Positions 10,615 to 22,628 of a stretch of DNA of 64,000 nt are shown here, piece after piece. Below the pieces are notes generated by a model. It saw only the letters and a program-made list of their open reading frames with translations, had not been told where the DNA came from and did not search any database. Position 1 is the first letter of the stretch. The number at the start of each line of letters is the position of its first letter. The DNA comes from Chlorella sorokiniana (taxonomy: Eukaryota > Chlorophyta > Trebouxiophyceae > Chlorellales > Chlorellaceae), in contig CP084617.1 in the NCBI GenBank assembly GCA_025917655.1, positions 620,001 through 684,000 of the forward strand, written 5' to 3'. The translations under genes were made by a program, and so were the position numbers.

Positions 10615-13600
10615 TCAGACGACGGTGACTGGCGGCGGCTGCTCGTGCCGCAGCACCGCCGCCGCGTGGTCGACCGCGTCGGCCATGTTGACGTGCACGT
10701 ACTCCTCCTTGATCTTCTTCAGCAGCTGGGAGCGCTTCAGCGCCAGCAGCACCTGCGGAGCGAGCGGGCCAAGCAGCAGGTCAGTGCGGCGGGCGGACGA
10801 CCAGCAACATCCCGGCCCCCATGGGCCAGCCGCGCAGATTCGTGGCCTGATGATCAAGCGCATTTTGCTCTTTTGTTGTTCGTGGCTGGCCGTGCAGCGG
10901 GCCTCCCAGCCTGCACCTGCTGCGAAGGGTTGGCCAGGATCAGCTCGATACCGTCCGCCGCCAGCTCATCCACAAAGTCGTCTGCAGCGGGGAGGGACCA
11001 GCTCGCCTCAGCAGCGGGGAGAACCAGCTCGGACCTCGGGCAGCAGGCAGCCAGGCCACGTGCGCTGCACAGCGTGCGACGGCAGGGCTGCGGCGCCCTG
11101 TCCCGCCCAAACTCCTCCCTCCTGTGAGTGGCAGGAGCGCGGGGCCGTGTGTCACCGGGGACGCCTCTTCGGCATCCGCGGCACGCCTGTTTGGCAGCCC
11201 TCCACGCGTGGGCAGCCCGCCGCCGCTCCCCCTCCCCCTCACCCAGCAGGTGCATGGCGGAGGAGTCGATGTCGGTGACGGGCGACATGTCGATGACGAC
11301 AAAGCGGATGCGGTCCCCACCTCCTCCCGCCGCCGCTTGCTGGCCGCCACCTTCTCCAGGATGAACTCCTTCACCTGGGGGCTGTCTGCGGGCAGGCAGA
11401 AGCAGAAGGGAAAGGGATGGGAACGGAGGAAGGGCAACGGGACGAGAACGGAGGAAGGGCAACGGGACGAGAACGGAGGAAGGGCATCGGGATGAGGACA
11501 GGCTGTATCCATTGGCTTTGGTGGCGTGCAGTGCAGGCGAGGGCAGCCCTGCTTCGGAAGCCCCTGAAGGGCAACAGCTGCAGGTCGGCAGCGTGCACGC
11601 TGAGCAGGCTAAAGAGCGGGCGAAGAGGCGGCGGCGGCCGCTCACTGAAGAACAGGATGGGTGCGTCCACTCGCATCAGCAGCATGCCCGCCTGCAGCTC
11701 CGCGTTGGGGTACATCTTGGTGCTCCTGCGGTACAAACATGTCGAGTGAGAGGTCGACGACAGTGTGCAGCAGAGCTCGGGTGCGCCGGCTGCCACGCTC
11801 TGTGTGCCTTCCTGGCTCAGCTGGTGGCAGGCAGAAGTGTGTGGCAGGCGCGGGCGGCAGAGGATCCCAGCAGCAGCTCCCAGCCGCTTGCCAGCAGCAC
11901 CAGCAGCACCCCCAGCCCACTCACCGGTACACCTCGGATCCCGGCAGCTTGCCCAGCGTGGTGATGCGCGGGAAGGCCACCTGCGGGTGGGCGCAGCACA
12001 GGGACGGGGCTGCTGAGGACAGCGTCGTTGGCTTGCCGCCCAGCACCTCCACCCACAAACAGGTCAGCCGCCCAGCGGCGCCCACCTCCACAGCAAGCAC
12101 CCGTTCCTCCACCTAAGCTGTGCCCGCCGCCCGCCCCCCCCCCCCGCGCGCCCGCCCCCACACCCACCCACAACTCACACACCCAACCCTACCTTGTAGA
12201 TGACCAGCAGCAGCGACACGCAGACGGACACAATGATGCCGATCTCCACGCCCTGAGGGGCGGCAGGGCAGCGCGGCAGCGTGACGTGTGTGCGGTGTGT
12301 GGGCATGGGTGGGGTGGGTGGGGAGGGGAGGGGCTGTCTCCCACCGTCCCTCCACCATGCCCATCCCCGGAGGGCTCCTCCCAGGCACCCCAGGCAATGC
12401 AAAGCTGGGTCCGGCACAGGCACCCCAGGCAACGCGGCGCTGGGCGCGGCACAGGCAGCAAGCTTGATGGAGCGCGACGGGCAGGACACCCCCAAGGCAG
12501 CAGGCTCGGCCGGCTGCCGGACAGTGCCGTGCAGCAGCGGGCGCTGGGCTCACTAGGAAGATGGTGAAGAGGAAGGCAAAGTTCCAGACCAGCCAGTCCA
12601 GCTTGTTGACGCGCCACAAGTAGATGAACTCAGGGTAGTCGACGAGGCCCATCACCCCCACAATGATGATTGCGCCCTGCACGCACATGGTCGGTCGGCA
12701 GGCGGGTGTGAGCGCGCAAACGGCCGACACACGGCACGGTGCAGAGCACGACATACAGAGAGCGGGTGCATTGTCGCGCAGGCCGCCGCCGCGTGCTGCA
12801 GGGCGTGCCGCGAGCCACGGCTGCTGCCGGCACCGCCGGGCAGGCTGGGCAGGCAGCGGCTGCGGGGGGGGCACCTGCACGTTGGAGCTCATGTTGGTGA
12901 AGACGCCGGTGAGGAAGAGCAGCACAAACATGACCATGATGCCCGTCACAAAGTTGGCCAGCGGGGTCTTGGCGCTGCGGCGTGGGGGCAGGGGATTGGC
13001 AGCGGCGCTGTGAGATTCCTTCCCAGCCCGTCAGTGCAGGACATGAGGAGATGGGTGCTGGGAGGCATCAGTGCATGGGTGATGGCAGCAGCAGGAGAGG
13101 GGCCGGGAGGCACCAGCTGGGCCTCAAGCCAGCCGCATCGACGCCAGCCGCCGACTGAGCGACACGCTGGCGGGCGCCTCACCCCACTTCGTTGTTGACT
13201 GCGGAACGCGAGAAGGAGCCGGTGGTGGTGTAGCAGTTGAAGGCTGCGCCAAACAGGTTGGCCACGCCCAGCCCCCGCAGCTCCTGGGTGGCGTTCAGTG
13301 CATACTTGTTCTTCTGCGGTGAGCAGGCACGGTACAGGGCGGTACGAGCGGCCTCAACCACAGGCCGCCTCGCACAGCGAGGAAAGCCGGCTGCCCAGCC
13401 GTCACATCCCAAACAGGCACAGCGTGCGGGTCGCCAAGCCGTGCCTACGCTCAGGCGTGCCGACGCCCGGTGCAGGCGCCGCCGCTTGCGCTGCATGCAG
13501 AGCTTGTGCCAGCGGCGCACCTGCGCCAGGGCCTTGGCAATGGAGATGGACTCGCAGATGTCAATGAAGCAGATGAGCACGGCCAGCAGCATCTGTCGTC

Positions 13601-16455
13601 CGACGTTGTAGAGTGGCGCCCACCACCCGATTGTCACGTCGGGCAGGCCTGCGCAGGCAGCCAGCATTGGCAGAATGTGTCGGTGCCTTGGGTGTGTATG
13701 TGAACATGTATCTTTGTTGTTGGGGGTGGGGGTGGAGGGGTGCTCAGCCGCATGGCGCGCTGGATGCCTGGGCATGACGCAACAAGGAGGCGTGGGGCCC
13801 CCGCCACGGCCCGCCACCCAAAGGAGCGCACCCGAAGGGATGGCGCCGATGTTGGCAATCGCCTTCTGCGGAGTCTCCTTGCCGCCTGACGACACCGTCA
13901 CACCCGTGTAGTCCTGATACCTGCGGTACCAGCAAGTACATCAATGCAACACGAGCGGCTGGCAGCCAGACGACTGGCAGCGGCGGGCAAGCGCAGACGC
14001 AGGCTTGGGCGGCTGCAGGCGCGCCACAGAGCGCGCCTTTGGCGCGAAGATATGCAGGCTTGGCTGTGTGCGGGCGTGTGTGGCCACCCACCACTTGAAG
14101 ATGTTCATGAGGGCTATGGAGATGATGCACACAGTGAGGGGTCCCAGGGCCTTCAGGAAGACAAGGCGCCTGCAAGGGTGGGTTGGTGGGCTCAAAGTCT
14201 GCACCAGGGCTGCCTACAGCTGCTCAGCAAGCCTTCAGCCAGCACAAACGAAGCTGGCAGCTGCGACTCGCCTGTAGCGTTGCGACAGGTATTTGAAGGT
14301 CAGCAGCACGAAGATGAAGCTCATGCCCATCACGAACTTCAGCACAGGGGGTGGGGGCGGTGGGGGGTCAGGTGGCCGAAGCAAGCAACAGTCGGCACCA
14401 CTGCCGACAAGCACCGTGTGCAACTATTTCAAGCTCATCGTCAACGTGATCCTTCGTCCTCACCTCTCTCCAGCTGTGCACAAGCAGGAAAGGGGGCAGG
14501 CAGGGGAGATCCAGGCGCAGGTCAGCATCACAAAGTGGCAAGCTGCCGGCCACCACACGCACAGATCAGCAGCCCCTCAACTCAACAGGCCCCTCTCCTT
14601 TCTCCTGATCCACCGGCCAAAGCCCCGGCAGAGCGTCAGCAAACGCTCACTTGAACTGCCACAGGTTGTCGATAAGGAGCTCAAGGTAGTCCTGGACCTT
14701 GTCGGCGCGGCCGATGGTCAGCCCAAGGATGTACTTCACCTGCAGCGGCGGTACCGCAGGCCGGCGAAACTGAGCAGCGCTGAACTGGATGGCTTGCTCG
14801 CCTGCCCGCACGCAACTGGGCTGCGCCCCAGCGGGGGCTTCCCAGGCGACTGCCCGCTGCAGGGTGCAGCAGCACGGCCAGCCGCAGCGGTCGGCCAGGC
14901 GGCTCACCTGGGAGAGACCGATCAGGATGGCGGCACCCGTCATGAAGCCGCTCACTTGAGCATGCGACAGGAAATTCGTGATCCAGCCTGCGAGGGTCCC
15001 AGGGGACAAACGTGCAAGCGCCAGCGCCAGGTCACGAGTGCGACCCGCAATCATGCAACCACTATTGCAGAATGGTGCCCACCACGGCTGCGCTAACGAC
15101 GCCACAGACTCCTGACCAGCCAGCGTGCCTCACCCATGCGCAACAAGCCCACGCCTGTGTAGAAGCAGCCCGCCACAAACGCCACCTGCACGCACGCAGG
15201 CACCACACAAGCGGAAGCGCCCCGTCAGCCCCAACGTCCTCGTGGCGGCAGGCAGCCAGCCCAGGCCCCACCCCCTCGCTGACCTCCACAGCTGGACCGC
15301 CCCGTCTGCGGCCGCCAGTGCCCAGGCGGCGGCACCACAGCACATGCGCGCGCGCATTGCGCGTCGCTGCGGTACGCCCACCGCACCTGGATGGCGGCAC
15401 GGTTGTACCGCTCCTGCAGCTCCGGGTCCGCTGGGTTGTTGGGATCGGGGTTGGAGCCTATGATGCTGTCCAGCCCGTTTGCAAGCATGATGGAGGTGAC
15501 GGCAACAGGGCCCACCGCCAGCTGGCGCGAGGAGCCCAGGATGGCGTACGCGATGCAGGGGACAAAGGCGCCGTACAGGCCGTACTCTGCAGCACAGCAG
15601 TGACCGCTGGTGAAGGAGTCGGGGGATGGGTTCAGGAGCACGCCAGGGAGGGGCAGCGCGCCAGGCGGCCAGGAACGACCGCGGCAGCGCGGCTGCCGGG
15701 CGGCGGCGGGCCCCCCGCCCCGCTGCGGCGGCAGCAGCGGCGGCGCACCCTGCGGCAGGCCCGCCAGCTTGGCGTACGACATGCCCTGGGGGACCACCAT
15801 CGCGCCCACACTGAGCCCCGCTGCGACGTCGCTCTGCACACGGCCAGCAGGGGAGGGGTTGAGGGTAGGGCCGGGGACTCCGCCGCCTTGGCAGAGCCGA
15901 CGCCGTGGCCAGGCAGGCATGCGCGCGAGTGCGGCAGGGCCATCGAGCGGGCAAGCGGTTGAGCACATACTGGCCCTGGCCCGGCGCCGGGGCTGCCGGG
16001 CTCCGCGCACCAGCAGCCAGTTGCGCCACTCGTACGTGCGCAGCCAAACGAAGCACGGCATGAACCAGCCGAGCCAGTCGAACCAGGTGAAGCCGCGCGT
16101 GTCCTCCCGGTACCTGCGGTGCAGGCGGTACAGCGGGCGGAGGTTGGCTGCTCACACCTGGCGCACGCGTGCGGCAGCGCTGCTTGTCGGCGCAGCTGTC
16201 GCGGCAGCCTGCTGGAGCTGCGCCGCCGCCGCCGCACCTGCTGCGCTGATCGTTGAAGAGCTTCTTGGCCTGCGACAGCAGCGGCTGCTCCATCACGTCG
16301 GCCACCGGCACGCGGCTCTCCACGCGCTTCATGGAATGCAGCGTGCCCGTGCGGCGCGGTGCCGCGCCGCCCTCCAGCGACGTCGAGCTGGTCAGCACGC
16401 CGTCAAACGACGCAGCGGTGTCGGGCACCGAGTCGCGGTCGCTCTCAGCCGGCAT
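10615..16455 (-). CDS. Sulfate permease, SulP/SLC26 family with C-terminal STAS domain
   Basis: Multi-pass membrane anion transporter, most like plant SULTR proton/sulfate symporters. It has many short minus-strand exons. The start Met at 16455 opens a ~70-residue cytosolic N-terminus (SDRDSVPDTAASFDGV). Core motifs in order are WFDWLGWFMPCFVWLRTYEW, GLSVGAMVVPQGMSYAKLAG (the SulP signature), EYGLYGAFVPCIAYAILG, FLSHAQVSGFMTGAAILIG, MLLAVLICFIDICESISIAK, GVANLFGAAFNCYTTTGSFS and MVMFVLLFLTGVFTNM. The STAS domain follows: MLLMRVDAPILFF, FVVIDMSPVTDIDSSAMHLL (nucleotide-fold strand with the Asp-Ser-Ser signature), LAADGIELILANPSQQV and EEYVHVNMADAVDHAA. It ends at TGA 10617-10615. No frame break was noticed. 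The membrane in which it sits cannot be read here; the family is found in plasma membrane, tonoplast and plastid envelope. Confidence 0.92.
11421..11497 (+). repeat. 25-nt minisatellite, three copies, in a sulfate permease intron
   Basis: Unit begins GAACGGAGGAAGGGCAACGG at 11421, 11446 and 11471. The third copy is slightly diverged. It lies in an intron between STAS-domain exons. Confidence 0.85.
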
Positions 16456-17293
16456 GGCTGCCGGGCTGCTGCGCGGGTGCCGTCCTGCGTCACGTTACGC
16501 AGCGCCCGGATGCCGCTGAAGAGGCTGCTGGCTCACGTCGTGCTCTGCTCTGCGGATGAGGTAAGCGAGAGAGGGGCAGCGGTGTGAGCGGGCGCTCAGG
16601 GTGGTTGGCAGCGCGGCGGCAGGCGCTCGGTTACTGTGCCGCCAGGCCGACCCAGACAGCCACTGCCATTGGAAGAACACGATCGTGTAGGCCACAGCAA
16701 GCCTTGCGGAAAGTGGGCCAAAGGCCGGTCCAAACAGCTGTGCAGCAGTCTGGCAGGCCCCTTATGCACACGGCAACACGATGTGTACTCAGTTTCTGAC
16801 GTACAAAACCGCACCGGGGAAAACCGTGGGGTGTGCAGCTCCTGGGCAATCACCTTGGCCCTAAAACGACGGGTGGATGCGGGTGGTATGCAGAAATCGG
16901 TGAACAAGACACGATCGTGACCATGGCACCTCAAAGAGGGAAGTGCCAGCAAAACCAAGTCGCCAGCAAAAATCATGCTGGGCGTGCTTTGCTCAGTCCA
17001 AAAATGGATCCGCGGCCTGAGACAATTGTTTGTGCCTCCATTGCGCTGGCTCTTAAGCTGTGTCAGACGTGCAGCGCCGTTTCAACTCGAGTCTTGACTT
17101 GAAAGGCGATTGGTGGCGGGGTTCGGCACTTGCAACCCCATCACATGGTATATAATTCTTTACAATACTGAACGGACGACCGCTTTCATTCACGCACCGC
17201 CGCCAGGGATGCTGTCTAAAGCAACCCGTGCGGACCATCTCCAATGCCGTGCCTAGCACGCAATTGAAATTGACATTGCTGGAATGTTGGCAT
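16456..17293. other. Intergenic: sulfate permease promoter and CutC 3' region
   Basis: 838 bp upstream of the sulfate permease start and downstream of the CutC stop. No coding signal was seen. It includes the TGTAA signal at 17160-17164 on the minus strand. Confidence 0.5.
17160..17164 (-). terminator. TGTAA poly(A) signal of the CutC gene
   Basis: TTACA on the plus strand, about 130 nt beyond the CutC stop codon at 17294-17296. Confidence 0.4.
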
Positions 17294-18708
17294 TTACTCC
17301 ATGTTGCCGCCGTCCGACTGGCTGAGCTGCTGCCGCACTCTGTGCACCGCCGCCGCATCTGTCACCGGGCGTGTCCAGTCGTCAGGGCCAAAGCTCACCC
17401 CGCATGCTGGTACACCATGTTGCTTGGCTTGCTCCTCTTGAATGTTCCATGCATCTCTGTGCAGCCTGGTGCGGGGAGGGTTAGTATGGCGTGCGCACCG
17501 GCGTCAGCTTGTTGTCGCGGTGCATACAGGTTGGACAGCTGCGATGCGCAGGGAAACCGGCGCCCTGCCACAAAGGCGGCAGCTTGCTGCGGCCAAGCGC
17601 TCCACACCAGTCACACGTGCCACGGTGGCTGCGTTGTCCTCGCTCACGCCGCCGCCCGGCATCACGCTGATGCGGCTGCCGCCCTCCGCCACCAGCTGCG
17701 CCAGCTGCTCCAGCCCCTCCATCGCCGACGCCTGCCCGCCTGCAGCACGAGCGTCGACCCAGCCTATGTGCGCACTGTGCAGCACAGAGTACAAGCCAAT
17801 GCAGATGCTCCGCGGGCACAAGAGCAAGAGCTGGCCGAGGCACGCAGGCCGAGCAGGCGGCGGCGGCAGAGCACCCGATGACAGCACGCGGCACACGCGG
17901 CACGCCACCAGGTCATCCAGCGCTTTGCGCTGGTCTTTGACCTGATCAAACGCGCGGTGGAAGGTGAGGTCCAGCCCTGCAAGGGGCCAGGCAGCCAGCT
18001 CAGCCCGCCGCCCACCACGGCAGGGCTGCGGTGTCGGCGGCCGCCCCACCCAGCGCCGAACACAGCTCTACAAATGGCCGCAGGCGGTCGGCATCCACGC
18101 TGCCGTCCGCCCGCAGCATGCCCAGCACCACGCCGTGGGCGCCGCAGCTGGAGGCATGCAGCACGTCTTGCCGCATGACCTGCGGGGCGCGCGGCAGTCG
18201 AAGCAGGACGGCAGCATTCAGGCACAAAAGGGTATGCATGCCAGGCTGGGCAGCACCACCACGTCCAAAGCCAGGCCTGCTATGCATGGATACACAGCAG
18301 TAGGATGCACTGCCGCCCACAAGCCTGCAGCTCCTGTTCGCTGTACAGGAAGTCGCCGGGCGCGGCCGAATGAGCACGTGGACTCGCACGTGGCTCACCG
18401 CGCGGCACACGGCGGCTATGAGGCCTGCATGCAACAATCACGCAAGCTGCAGGTTGTTGCAGGGCAGCATGTATGCCACTGGAACCTAATGAAGTAGAAA
18501 GGGGCGAAAGTAGGCCAGCAGTCCCTCGCGGAACCTGCAGCGGCAGCACTCAGCAACAACGCTGCTGACGCATGACGGCAACCGCTTGCCGTGACTAGGG
18601 GTTATTCCACCGCATGTCAAACAGCTGCACAGCTCTATGCGGTCGGCACCACCACGCTCTGCCTCAAGCGCTGACTCAATTCCCTCAACGCAAACTTCTA
18701 GCAGCATG
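17294..18708 (-). CDS. cutC: CutC family copper homeostasis protein
   Basis: TIM-barrel protein named for copper tolerance in bacteria; the true function in eukaryotes is unsettled. The start Met at 18708 gives [20 protein letters not shown] and [17 protein letters not shown], the family N-terminus. Further exons give [75 protein letters not shown] and [18 protein letters not shown], then [20 protein letters not shown] to a TAA at 17296-17294. The join between QHAG and VSFG is broken by one base in the run 17398-17401 (C4 on the plus strand); one more base restores the family ending. About five exons. It lies downstream of and in the same orientation as the violaxanthin de-epoxidase gene, with no sign of functional linkage. 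Confidence 0.88.
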
Positions 18709-19387
18709 GCGGACTCGCGAAATGCGTGTACGTGAGCGATAAGGTGGGTGATAGCGCGGATCGAAGCATCCGACACCAAAAACGCAGGACACATGCCACC
18801 GCCACAGCGTGCACGACGCCATCAGCCTTGAGCGTGCTGGTGGCTGTGCGAGAAGGGCTGGCGACCTGACGGAATACTTCATTTAACTTCAAACAAAACG
18901 TAACTTGCTTGTGCACGTGCAAAACCTGTGCACGACTTCGAAACTGCAATTACCATTATTACAACAGGGCGTCCGGCGAGCGGCGCTCCCAAGCAGGCAG
19001 TGTGTGCTGCTGCCCGCAGGAGGAAGCCGTGCAGCACAAGGGGATATCAGCGTAAGTACAGTGCAATGCCGGGAAGGAACAGAAGCAACATACAGAAAGT
19101 GGGTCTCTGGAGGAATTACGGCAAGACAGGCCGCTCGTTGCTGTGGGACCTGGCGACCAAGCGGAGATCAGTTGATGGGCATGATGATGGGGCGCCAGCT
19201 TTTGGGAATGAGGCTGCACGGAAAGGGAGAGCAACCATGTGCCTCAGGTTTCAGGTTCAGCTGCGCGGACGGCAGCAATCGACACAAGCCTCACGCAGAA
19301 ACCCCGGGCGCGCTGCTGCTACAGCGCGCGCAGCGCCTCGGCCCTGAGCTCTTCTGGCCAGGGCTCTCGCCGGCAGCCCAGGCCGGC
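18709..19387. other. Intergenic: CutC promoter and VDE 3' region
   Basis: 679 bp between two minus-strand genes. No coding signal was seen. Confidence 0.5.
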
Positions 19388-22217
19388 TCACTTGATCCAG
19401 GGCCCCATCTTGGCCTCCATCTCCATGCGGCGCAGCATGCGCCCCGCCCGGTCAGCCTCCTCCTGCAGCACCCGCTCCGCATCGGTCACCACCCGCACGC
19501 CAGACTCCAGCTGCGCCTCGGTGGCCTTCAGCCCGCGCGACAGGTCTGCAGGGAGGCGGCAGCGCAGCAGGGGTTGGGGCTGCGGTTCTCGGGCCGAAGG
19601 CATAGGCTGCTGGCCGAAAGAAGCGTTGGGAGCGGCGCGGAGAGAGGCACAGCAGAGGAGGGAGGGCGGGAGAGCTGCCACGCGTCGCCGACTGGCGCGG
19701 TGGCAGGGCCAGTGCGCCTGCAGGGCGGCAGCGGCCCCCACCTCGCTCCAGCACGGTGAAGCCGCGGCCAAAGGAGCGCAGGTCCTTCTCCAGCTCGTAC
19801 TCGGCCTGTGTGTATGTGTGTGTGTTTTGGCGGGAGGGGAGAGGGGAGTGGGTGGGTGGGGGAGGGCATATGTGTGGATGGTGGATGCGGTGTGGTTGTG
19901 TGCATGTGGATGGGTTGATGGCTGGGAGGGCACGTAGGCAGGAGCGGAATGACAAAGCAGGTCGGGCAGGCAGCCTGAGCAGCCAGCGCCTCCACTTTGC
20001 GCCCCCCTTCCAGCCCCGCACCTGCGCCGAGCGGCGCACCGCCGCCACGCGCAGCCGCTCCTGCAGGTCGCGCTCTGGCGGGTGGGGCGGGCAGGCGTTG
20101 TTGGTGATGGTGAAGTCGTCCCAGCTCAGGCCGGCCCGCTCCGCCGCCGCACGAAGCTCGGGGATGTCCTCGGTGGGCAGCGAGGCAGACCTGTTATGGG
20201 CGGGTGGAGCGGCGGCAACGGCGTGAAACAGCGGCTTGCCAAGCGGGGCTGCCTCGAACCGAGCTGAGCGCGGGGAAGGGGCCGCTCCTGGGCCCCGGCA
20301 GCCGTAAAGCGCTGCCCCCAGCCGCGGGCGGCGCGCGGCGCCGCTCACCGCGTGTACACGGTTGCGCCGCCGTAGCCCACCCACGCGTCGTTCTGGCCGC
20401 GGTAGTAGATGAACACGTAGTCGTCGGGCTTGTAGGCCAGGATGTACCTGCGGATGTACAGGAGTCCATCATGCGGGGGGCCGAGGCAATGTGTGCATTA
20501 AGCTTCTGCTCATCTAGCGAGATGCACTGGGACGGTTGAAGCACGGGGCAGCGACGGCAACGGCGACAGGCGCAGCCCCCGCAGCTTCCTCGGCCGTGCA
20601 GCTTGCCCGCAGCGTGCGCAGCAGGCCCACCACGTGTCCTGGTAGTTCAGGTACTCGTTGTCCTTGTTCACCAGGACCGCCGGGGTGGCAGGGTCCTGGA
20701 ACAGGAGAACGAAAACAGGCAGTGCTGGTGGGCAGGGGCGCGCACAGCTGGGCGAGCAGGCGAGGGCGGTCGGGAGCTGGCGGTGCGCGGAGCGACGGCA
20801 CAGCGGCCTGCCTCTGCTGCCGTGACCCAGTCCCCTTTCCTGCCCTGCAGCCTTCCTGCTTTGTTTCCCTCTGCAGCCCCCTCGTGCCGGCAGCCCAGCA
20901 CCGCAAGGGGCTCGCTCAATCGCTGCACCCACCTCCTGCACGAAGCGCTGGGTGACGGATCGCTCGATGAAGTCTTCGTCGCCGGTAAGGGGGTCGGAGG
21001 AGGGGATGCGCCAGTTGATCTTGGCAAACACCCGGCCCGGCTCGGGGCTGGCGAAAAGTGTTCCTGGCAGTCGAAGGTGTCGAACAGCGGGTTGAGGCCG
21101 GCTGCAGGGTTGGGCGAGGAAAGAATTGTGCATGGAGGGGATACGGGTATCATAACAGGTGGCAGGTAGTGCTCGTGCAGATGGGGGGCTCGTGTCCACT
21201 GAGGCATCCGGGCAGGGCTCGGATGTCAGCGGCACGGGGCGGGCACAGATGCACAGCACCCGTGGGCGACCCGACGGCCCTGACCCGCACCCGTGATGTA
21301 CCAGCGGCCCTGGAAGGCCGACAGGTCAAATCCGTTGTCCAGGGAGCAGTCGGGGGCACAGGGTATAGATCTGCAGACAAGCACCAACGGTAGGTGACAA
21401 GGGCCGTGCTCACCGGACCGGCCTCCAGGTGTGCTGGTCGCGGCAGCAGCAGGGCGGCAGAGCGTGCCGGCCACCAGGCCCAGCCAGCGCGGCGGACACG
21501 CCCCAGGCCAGCTGGACGGCAGGTGCATGCACGGGCAAAGTCGGCAGCCGTCGGCCGCACGCACCCTTGTCCACGCGCTGCGGCACACACTTCTTCTCGC
21601 TGACGGCGCAGGAGGTGAAGGTCTCTATGGCGGCGTCGGCATACTTGTCTCCGCACTTGATCTGTCGAGCAAGCGAGTGTTCGAGGGAGCAGGCATGTTT
21701 GTAGGGGAGCAGATAAGTGAGTAGAAGGTTCAGTTCATCAACAGCTTAAACGGAGCTTAACAGAAGACCCATGCGCCACCTGCCCAGGCAGCTGCGCAGC
21801 TGCGCAGAACGTCCCTCACGCAACGCAGAAGCCCACCTGGCAGGCCGTCTCATCTGGCCGCCCATTGCAGAGCTGCAGGCAGACCAGGTTCTCGACGCAG
21901 GTTGCGTCAGAGAGGCACGTGGCCAGCGCGGACTGGCAGTTCTGCAGCAGGCAGGTGCCCACAGCGGCCGTGTCTGCAGCCAAGGCCTGGCCAGGCGGCG
22001 ATAGCAGCACTGCCGCGGATGCCAAGAGCGAAGCCGCGCCGGCTGCCGCTTTCTGCAGTGGGCCCAGCTGCGGTTGCTGCAGGTGATCCTGCTGCTGCCG
22101 ATGTGCTGGTCGCTGCTGCGCTGCTGACACTGGACGCGCCGCCGCTCCTGCCGCTGGTCGTCGGCTGCGTGCAACAGCGAAGCTCGACGCTGCAGGGCTG
22201 CGCAGTGACACCTGCAA
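19388..22217 (-). CDS. VDE1: Violaxanthin de-epoxidase, plastid lumen precursor
   Basis: Converts violaxanthin to zeaxanthin in the thylakoid lumen under excess light, using ascorbate. The first exon (22217-21837) carries an Arg/Ala/Gln-rich transit region, a hydrophobic lumen-targeting segment ([19 protein letters not shown], then ALA) and the Cys-rich domain with CLLQNC, CLSDATC and [14 protein letters not shown]. The next exons give [20 protein letters not shown] and KKCVPQ. The lipocalin domain follows: [79 protein letters not shown] and [10 protein letters not shown]. The C-terminal Glu/Lys-rich region ([33 protein letters not shown]) ends GPWIK at 19388. Length and domain order match the land-plant enzyme. 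It diverges from the PHD-GNAT gene across a 411-bp gap. Confidence 0.93.
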
Positions 22218-22628
22218 GTACCAAAACCAAGAATCGCCTCTGTTGATCAGAAGCGAGCAGTCTGTAGGGGCTCCGAAAGCGGTTTATTGCAGGGTAGAGT
22301 GGGCTCGCCTGCATAGCTGGGAGAATTGGCAGCCCTGCTTGGCTGCTAGATGTGCACTCACGGCTTGGACATTGCTGTTTCCGATGCGCAATCCCAAGAT
22401 ATTGCAGCCCCACCATCTCGCTGACATCAGCAGCTCTTCCCCCGCCCGCAGTAATGGCAAGGGGCACCGATGTAGATTGACACTGATTTGAACGCGGTGC
22501 ATCAATTTCGATCCTGCGCGCACTCTCCTGGCAACCTTTGGACAGCTGAAACTTTGGAGAACCCCAGGTCACCGCTAGCTGCAAGGCAATGAGCGGCGAA
22601 GCATATAGTTTACTCTGACCGTCAGAAG
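22218..22628. promoter_or_regulatory. Divergent promoter region, VDE and PHD-GNAT gene
   Basis: 411 bp between two divergent start codons. The promoters of both genes must lie here. No motif was assigned. Confidence 0.45.

Noticed and set aside
10280-11278. 332-codon plus-strand open frame
   Set aside because: Antisense to the STAS-domain exons of the sulfate permease.
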